NCBI GenBank assembly: GCA_947631545.1 | Contig: CANRLS010000001.1 | Span: forward strand, 1-64,000 | Origin: an uncultured Atopobiaceae bacterium | Lineage (GTDB): Bacteria > Actinomycetota > Coriobacteriia > Coriobacteriales > Atopobiaceae | DNA length: 64,000 bases | Direction: 5' to 3' | Shown here: piece after piece, positions 59,311 to 64,000 of the stretch | How positions within the stretch are numbered: the stretch's first letter is position 1 | Layout of the letters: every line of letters starts with the position of its first letter | Program-made: the position numbers and the translations under genes | Notes under the pieces: model-generated | Told to the model about the DNA's origin: nothing | Database searches by the model: none | The model's input: the letters and a program-made list of their open reading frames with translations, nothing else

Positions 59311-62300
59311 CTATTCGGTGCGCAGGGCCTCGACGGGATCCTTTCGCGAGGCGGAGCTCGCCGGGATGAGACCGGCTATGAAGGAGAGGAAGACGCTAAT
59401 CGCCACGAGCGCCAGGCCCGCGATGAACGGCAGCTGCATGATGTTCGGCACGTCGTAGATGTCATAGACGGCGATGTTCACGAAGATCGAGGCGAAGAGG
59501 GTCACGCCCACGCCGAGGAGGCCGGCGGCGAGGCCCTCGATCACCGTCTCGGCGTCGAAGATGCGCGATACGTCGCCCTTGGAGGCCCCCATGGCGCGCA
59601 GGATGCCGATCTCCTTCACGCGTTCGAGGACGCTGATGTAGGTGATGATGCCGATCATGATCGACGACACCACGAGCGAGATGGACACGAAGGCGATGAG
59701 CATCATCGAGATCATGTCGATGATGGTGGTTACCGACGTCATGAGCGTGCCCACGACGTCGGTGTAGGAGATGGCCTTGTCGTCCTCGCCCTCGTCGGCC
59801 ATCCTCTGGTTGTAGCCGTCGAGGATGTCGATGATCGACTGCTTGGCCTCGAAGTCCCTGGGATATATCTCGATCTGCGAGGGCTCAGCGAGGTCGGCGT
59901 AGCCGAGCTGGGCGAGGTTGCCTTCGTAGCTCGCCTGATCGGAGGAGAGCATCGCCAGGATGAGGTCGGAGAGGCTCTCCTCGTCCACGTTCATCTTGAA
60001 GGCGCCCGCGAAGGCGTCGGCATCGATGGAGATGGCGTTCTGCATGTTGGCTGCGAGCTGGGTGGTCACGTTCTGCATGAGGGTCGCCATCTGCTGCTGG
60101 ATCTGGGCCGAGATGGCGTCGGTGAGGAGCGTCATCTGGGCTTCCACCTGCTGCTGCACGGCAGTGGCGTACCGGGTCATGACCTCGTTCATGTACGTGC
60201 CCATGGCGGTGGTGAGCTTGCCCATCACCTCGGTCGTGACAGCGGCGGTGTAGGTGCTCACGAACTGGTTCACGATCGCTTGCGCGGGTTCCGTCTCGAG
60301 CCACTGGTCGAAGGTGAGCGGCTCCTCCCCGGCATCGCCTCCCGGGACGCCGCCGCCACCCTCGCCCCAGGCCACGAGGTAGGCCGCATAGCCCTGGGAG
60401 AGCGCCTGGGTCATCTGGTCGATCGTCTCGGGCGGCATCGGCTGCACGAGGTCCGAGGGGTCGATGCCGAGATCCTCCAGCGTGAAGTGCAGCTCGGGCA
60501 TCTCGGGCGCGCCCGGGCCGCCCATGCCCGACAGGTCGATGCCCGAGAGGTCGACGCCGTCCAGGTCGAGGGCGGAAGTGTCGATGGCGAGCGCCGCCTC
60601 ATCGAACTTGAAGGCGTCCTGCATGGCGTCCTCGTCGATGGAGAAGAGCGAGCTCGGGTCGAAGGCGTCCTCCCCTTGGCCCTCCTGCTCCTCCTCGAAG
60701 GTCTTGCCATTGAAGACGTCGACCTTTGGGTCGGCGAGCTGATCCCTCACCACCTGCGATTCGGCCGCCTGGTCGATGAGGCGCTCGACGAGGTCGGGCG
60801 TGTAGTAGACGCCCGCCGTGAGGAAGGCCGAGGTCGCCTCGTCGTTGGGGCGGATGACGCCCGTGATGTTCAGATCCTCGCCGTTGACGATGAGATCCCT
60901 CATGTAGGCCTCGTCGTCCTGCTTGTCGATCCAGACCTTGTGCTCGGCGTCGTACTCGTAGTAGTCGCAGGCGTCGACGAGCTTCATCTTCACGCCCATG
61001 AGGTCGTCGTAGGTGTAGGTGGCGTCGTCCTCGACCACCTCGACGGTCTCCTCGTTGGCGAGCTGGCGCACCATGGCGTCGAGCTGGTCGCCGTCGCGGA
61101 TGCCGAGCACGTAGAGCTCGAAGTCCGAGACCGTGGAATCGCGCCCGAGCACCATGACGAGGTCGGTGGGCTCCGTCGGCCACTCCCCCGCCACGAGGTC
61201 GTACTGCTCCTTCACGAGCGAGAGGTCGCTCGGGAGCTCGTTGAAGATGTCGGTGGAGACGAGCTGCGCCATGAACTGCGACTGTCCCATGCCGATGCCG
61301 AGGGCGCTGAAGGTCTCGTCGGGGTTGATCTTGTCGATGCCGTCCGTCGTATCGGCGTTGTAGACCTGCGGCGTCACGTCGTAGGCGTATTCCACCGTCC
61401 GCGCGTAGCGGTCGATCTCGGCGGCGTCGGCGTCGAGGAACTCCTTCAGCGAGGCGAGGTCGTTGTTGCCGAAGCTCGAGAACATGCGGTCGATCACGCC
61501 CACCTCTTTGAGCTGGTCGCCGCCGGCATCGTCCTCCCCATCTTCCTGGAGGTCCATGGAGATGCCCATCATCGAGGTCATGTCGAAGGAGGACGACGTG
61601 ATCTGGATGGGATAGGACGAGAGCGTGTCCTCCTCCACGGAGGTGATGTAGTCGTTCACGCCGTTGGCGAGGGCCAGGATGGCCGCGATGCCGATGATGC
61701 CGATCGACCCCGCGAAGGCCGTCATGATCGTGCGGCCCTTCTTGGTCATGAGGTTGTTGAACGAGAGCAAGAGCGCGGTGAGGAGCCCCATGCGCGCCGG
61801 CCGGATCTCCCTCTCGCGCGCCTCGGCCTCCTCATCGGGGCTCGGCGGGTTCGTATCGCCCTCGATGCGCCCGTCGGCGAGGGTCACGATGCGGGTGGCG
61901 TAGTCGTTGGCGAGCTCGGGGTTGTGGGTGACCATCACCACGAGCCGGTCGCTCGCGATCTCGCGCAGGAGGTCCATGATCTGGACCGACGTGGTGGAGT
62001 CGAGGGCGCCCGTGGGCTCGTCGGCGAGGACGATCTCCGGGTCGTTCACGAGGGCGCGGGCGATGGCCACGCGCTGGGCCTGGCCGCCCGAGAGCTGGTT
62101 GGGCCGCTTGTTCACGTGCTCGGCGAGTCCGACGCGCTCGAGCGCCTCGATGGCCCGCTTGCGACGCTCCTCCCGGCTCACGCCCGAGAGCGTGAGCGCC
62201 AGCTCCACGTTGGAGAGCACCGTCTGATGCGGGATGAGGTTGTAGCTCTGGAAGATGAACCCGACGCGGTTGTTGCGGTAGGTGTCCCAGTCCCGATCGC

Positions 62301-62517
62301 GGTAGTGGGTGGTGGAGATCCCATCGATGACGAGATCGCCGGAATCGGCATGGTCGAGGCCGCCGATCACGTTCAGGAGCGTCGTCTTGCCCGATCCCGA
62401 GGGCCCGAGGATCGCCACGAACTCGCTGTCGCGGAAGTCGAGAGAGACATCGTCCAAGGCCACCTGGGTGAAGCCGGCGGTCGTATAGGACTTGGAGAGA
62501 TGTTGCAACGAGAGCAT
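59311..62517 (-). CDS. MacB/FtsX-type ABC transporter, ATPase fused to permease with very large extracytoplasmic domain
   Basis: 1068 residues. Residues 1-225 are a LolD-type ATPase (Walker [10 protein letters not shown], signature LSGGQAQR, Walker [13 protein letters not shown]). A membrane helix near 265-288 is followed by about 600 residues outside the membrane, then three helices of an FtsX domain near 920-1060 with the [24 protein letters not shown] motif. The extracytoplasmic part contains DITSP-like Asp-rich segments and a long amphipathic helical region (about 780-880) with many Gln, Met and Thr residues. Members of this class do not move substrate through the membrane but transmit force to the outer face, in lipoprotein handling, peptide efflux or cell-wall hydrolase control. 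One polypeptide would form a homodimer. Confidence 0.87.
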   Translation of the reverse strand: MLSLQHLSKSYTTAGFTQVALDDVSLDFRDSEFVAILGPSGSGKTTLLNVIGGLDHADSGDLVIDGISTTHYRDRDWDTYRNNRVGFIFQSYNLIPHQTVLSNVELALTLSGVSREERRKRAIEALERVGLAEHVNKRPNQLSGGQAQRVAIARALVNDPEIVLADEPTGALDSTTSVQIMDLLREIASDRLVVMVTHNPELANDYATRIVTLADGRIEGDTNPPSPDEEAEAREREIRPARMGLLTALLLSFNNLMTKKGRTIMTAFAGSIGIIGIAAILALANGVNDYITSVEEDTLSSYPIQITSSSFDMTSMMGISMDLQEDGEDDAGGDQLKEVGVIDRMFSSFGNNDLASLKEFLDADAAEIDRYARTVEYAYDVTPQVYNADTTDGIDKINPDETFSALGIGMGQSQFMAQLVSTDIFNELPSDLSLVKEQYDLVAGEWPTEPTDLVMVLGRDSTVSDFELYVLGIRDGDQLDAMVRQLANEETVEVVEDDATYTYDDLMGVKMKLVDACDYYEYDAEHKVWIDKQDDEAYMRDLIVNGEDLNITGVIRPNDEATSAFLTAGVYYTPDLVERLIDQAAESQVVRDQLADPKVDVFNGKTFEEEQEGQGEDAFDPSSLFSIDEDAMQDAFKFDEAALAIDTSALDLDGVDLSGIDLSGMGGPGAPEMPELHFTLEDLGIDPSDLVQPMPPETIDQMTQALSQGYAAYLVAWGEGGGGVPGGDAGEEPLTFDQWLETEPAQAIVNQFVSTYTAAVTTEVMGKLTTAMGTYMNEVMTRYATAVQQQVEAQMTLLTDAISAQIQQQMATLMQNVTTQLAANMQNAISIDADAFAGAFKMNVDEESLSDLILAMLSSDQASYEGNLAQLGYADLAEPSQIEIYPRDFEAKQSIIDILDGYNQRMADEGEDDKAISYTDVVGTLMTSVTTIIDMISMMLIAFVSISLVVSSIMIGIITYISVLERVKEIGILRAMGASKGDVSRIFDAETVIEGLAAGLLGVGVTLFASIFVNIAVYDIYDVPNIMQLPFIAGLALVAISVFLSFIAGLIPASSASRKDPVEALRTE

Positions 62518-62783
62518 CGCCCGCTCGATCCGCCCTCCCCCGATGGGCCCGAAGCCCCGACGCTATTCGCAGGATGATAGCTCACCTATGGGCGCGCTTC
62601 CGCCAGCCGATGGCTTCCGCGAGTGAACATACGCGGACTCTACACTTGGACGCATGCCCTCGCGGCAGCGCCCCTCCCGGCATCCCGTGCCCATTCGAGG
62701 TCAGGGCCCTCGTCTTCGCGCCGACCCTTCGGCATGCCGCGGCGGAGCCGTCCATCCCGCTCGCTGAAGCTTTGGAGGAACCC
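62518..62783. other. Divergent intergenic region
   Basis: 266 bases between divergent genes. I see no gene; GGAGGAACCC marks the ribosome site of the epimerase gene at its right end. No clear operator. Confidence 0.4.
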
Positions 62784-63677
62784 ATGGCAGATCCCACCCT
62801 GACCACCATCTCCCGCGGCGACCTCGAGGCCACGCTCTCCACCCAGGGCGGGCAGCTCATGAGCCTCAAGAAGGAGGGGCTGGAGTACGTCTGGCAGGGC
62901 GACGCGACCTGGTGGAAGTACCACGCGCCGTTGCTCTTCCCCATGGTGGGGCGCCTGAGGGGCAACAGGGCGCAGACCGCCCAGGGGCCCACCGAGATGG
63001 CCCAGCACGGCCTCGCGCGCATAAGCGTCTTCGAGCAGGTGGAGGCCGTGGAGGACCGCGCCTCCTACGTGCTGCGCGCCAACGACGACACCCGCGCGCT
63101 CTTTCCCTTCGACTTCGCGTTCTGGGTGAGCTACGCCCTCTCCGAGCGCGGCGGCCTCACGGTGGACCTCATGGTCGAGAACCCCGGCACGGTGGCGCTG
63201 CCCTTCGCCATCGGCGGCCATCCGGCCTTCAACGTGCCCGTGACGCCGGCCACGGGCGAGGACTTCTCCGATTACCGGATCCGCTTCGCGCGCCCCTGGA
63301 CTGCGACCTCGCCCACCCTTGACGACGACCACCTCTGGGATTTCGGCGATCCCATGACCGTCGTCGAGGAGAGCGACGTCCTTCCCCTCACCCACCGCAC
63401 CTTCGACGTGGACACGATCATGCTCACCGACGTGCCAGGCGACATGGCGACCCTCGAGGGGGCCAAGAGCCATCGCGGCGTGACGCTCCACTTCCCGGGG
63501 TTCAAGTACCTGGGCCTCTGGAGCGCCGCGGGCGATGCGCCATTCGTGGCCGTGGAGCCGTGGACGGGCATGGCCACCTGCGCCGACGAGTCCGACGAGT
63601 TCGAGGCCAAGCGCGGCATGGAGCTCTTGGCCCCCGGCGGCGTCTTCAGGCGGAGCTTCACGATCCAGCCGTTCTAG
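62784..63677 (+). CDS. Aldose 1-epimerase family protein (LacX-like)
   Basis: 297 residues. LLFPMVGRLRGNR, the AQHGLAR segment with the catalytic His, IGGHPAFNVP (second His) and FVAVEPWTGM with the catalytic Glu are those of the galactose mutarotase-like superfamily; the short LacX type fits best. It interconverts anomers of an aldose or aldose phosphate. GGAGGAACCC precedes the ATG at 62784. The manA gene follows on the same strand, which supports sugar metabolism. Confidence 0.9.
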   Translation: MADPTLTTISRGDLEATLSTQGGQLMSLKKEGLEYVWQGDATWWKYHAPLLFPMVGRLRGNRAQTAQGPTEMAQHGLARISVFEQVEAVEDRASYVLRANDDTRALFPFDFAFWVSYALSERGGLTVDLMVENPGTVALPFAIGGHPAFNVPVTPATGEDFSDYRIRFARPWTATSPTLDDDHLWDFGDPMTVVEESDVLPLTHRTFDVDTIMLTDVPGDMATLEGAKSHRGVTLHFPGFKYLGLWSAAGDAPFVAVEPWTGMATCADESDEFEAKRGMELLAPGGVFRRSFTIQPF

Positions 63678-63828
63678 GGGCGCCGACCGAGACGGGCCCT
63701 CAACCGGTCACGTCCCGGTCGCGGCTTCGGCGGGGCGCGATGAGGGAGTGGCGGACCCGGATCGCCGCATAAGGGGTCCGGGGTGCGGTATCAGTGCCAT
63801 AGGAGCCGGAACTCGCGAAGGGACGCGC

Positions 63829-64000
63829 ATGGACGCCACCGCCAGGGACCTCATCGTTCTCGAACCCGTCATTCACAACAACATCTGGGGAGGAAGGCGC
63901 CTCGCCAGCGAGTTCGGCTACGCGATCCCCGACGGCCCCGTGGGCGAGTGCTGGGCCATCAGCGCCCATCCCCATGGCGATTGCACGGTGAAGGAGGGTC
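63829..64000 (+). CDS. manA: Mannose-6-phosphate isomerase, partial (right edge)
   Basis: The first 57 codons are present and the gene runs off the window. LEPVIHNNIWGGRRLASEFGY and VGECWAISAHPHGDC match the start of type I phosphomannose isomerases of the short Firmicutes/Actinobacteria form; the EFGY, GE-W-S and HP elements come just before the zinc ligands. It interconverts mannose-6-phosphate and fructose-6-phosphate. GAAGGGACGCGC precedes the ATG. Confidence 0.88.
   Translation, partial: MDATARDLIVLEPVIHNNIWGGRRLASEFGYAIPDGPVGECWAISAHPHGDCTVKEG

Noticed and set aside
59173-62577. Very long open frame on the plus strand opposite the MacB/FtsX gene
   Set aside because: It is the mirror of a real gene in GC-rich DNA. 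Its product is a monotonous mix of Val, Asp, Glu, His, Leu and Arg with no known motif, while the minus strand shows all ABC motifs.

Overview
The window is about 64 kb of very GC-rich DNA with dense gene packing, mostly ATG or GTG starts and clear GGAGG-type ribosome sites. The gene set points to an anaerobic, host-associated actinobacterium, most plausibly a coriobacterium (Coriobacteriia). It includes a class III (oxygen-sensitive) ribonucleotide reductase with its activase, an arginine deiminase pathway, a glycyl radical enzyme, phosphate acetyltransferase, ATP-type PEP carboxykinase, several Tat or lipoprotein substrate-binding proteins, a UDP-galactopyranose mutase, and a bile-acid-type symporter with a BaiA-like dehydrogenase. 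The class is inferred from gene content only; no rRNA or tRNA gene was found.

Layout. 0.3-5.8 kb: a five-gene dipeptide/nickel-type ABC importer with a histidine-rich ATPase. 6-8.2 kb: two paralogous four-helix membrane proteins around a YgjP-like metallopeptidase. 8.3-12.3 kb: a heterodimeric ABC exporter. 12.4-17.6 kb: HD hydrolase, membrane protein, larE, nrdG and nrdD, with a tandem NrdR-type operator upstream of nrdD. 18-23 kb: trpS, arcB-arcA and an RNA (uracil-5)-methyltransferase. 23.3-28.8 kb: redox genes (flavodoxin, FMN reductase, cupin, metallo-hydrolase, twin-CDGSH protein, Fe-S aldo/keto reductase), three of whose promoters carry the same inverted-repeat operator. 28.9-34.8 kb: DUF3737 protein, a PTS-EIIB/ROK fusion, HAD, AlkZ-like, acetyltransferase and AraC genes. 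35-41 kb: SBF symporter and an operon of a glycyl radical enzyme, a ROK kinase and a PfkB kinase. 41-45.3 kb: an accessory patch with DUF362, gene remnants, a Nif11-type RiPP precursor array and a zinc dehydrogenase. 45.5-49.6 kb: SDR, DJ-1, Maf, P1 peptidase and HAD. 49.7-64 kb: glycosyltransferase and glf, pta, pckA, a fused ABC importer with its binding protein, Gfo/Idh oxidoreductase, a giant MacB/FtsX-type ABC protein, an aldose epimerase and the start of manA.

The strongest candidate for an undescribed system is the precursor array at 42.97-43.83 kb. Two tandem genes share an identical leader, 5' region and leader hairpin, but encode unrelated 14-15 residue Cys-containing cores after a GG motif. 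A third, leaderless core of the same pattern lies just downstream. No modifying enzyme or exporter is next to them, so maturation must act in trans if the array is functional. Other points of interest are the shared redox operator, the EIIB-ROK fusion, a glycyl radical enzyme locus without an activase, and a family of 90-nt structured intergenic repeats.
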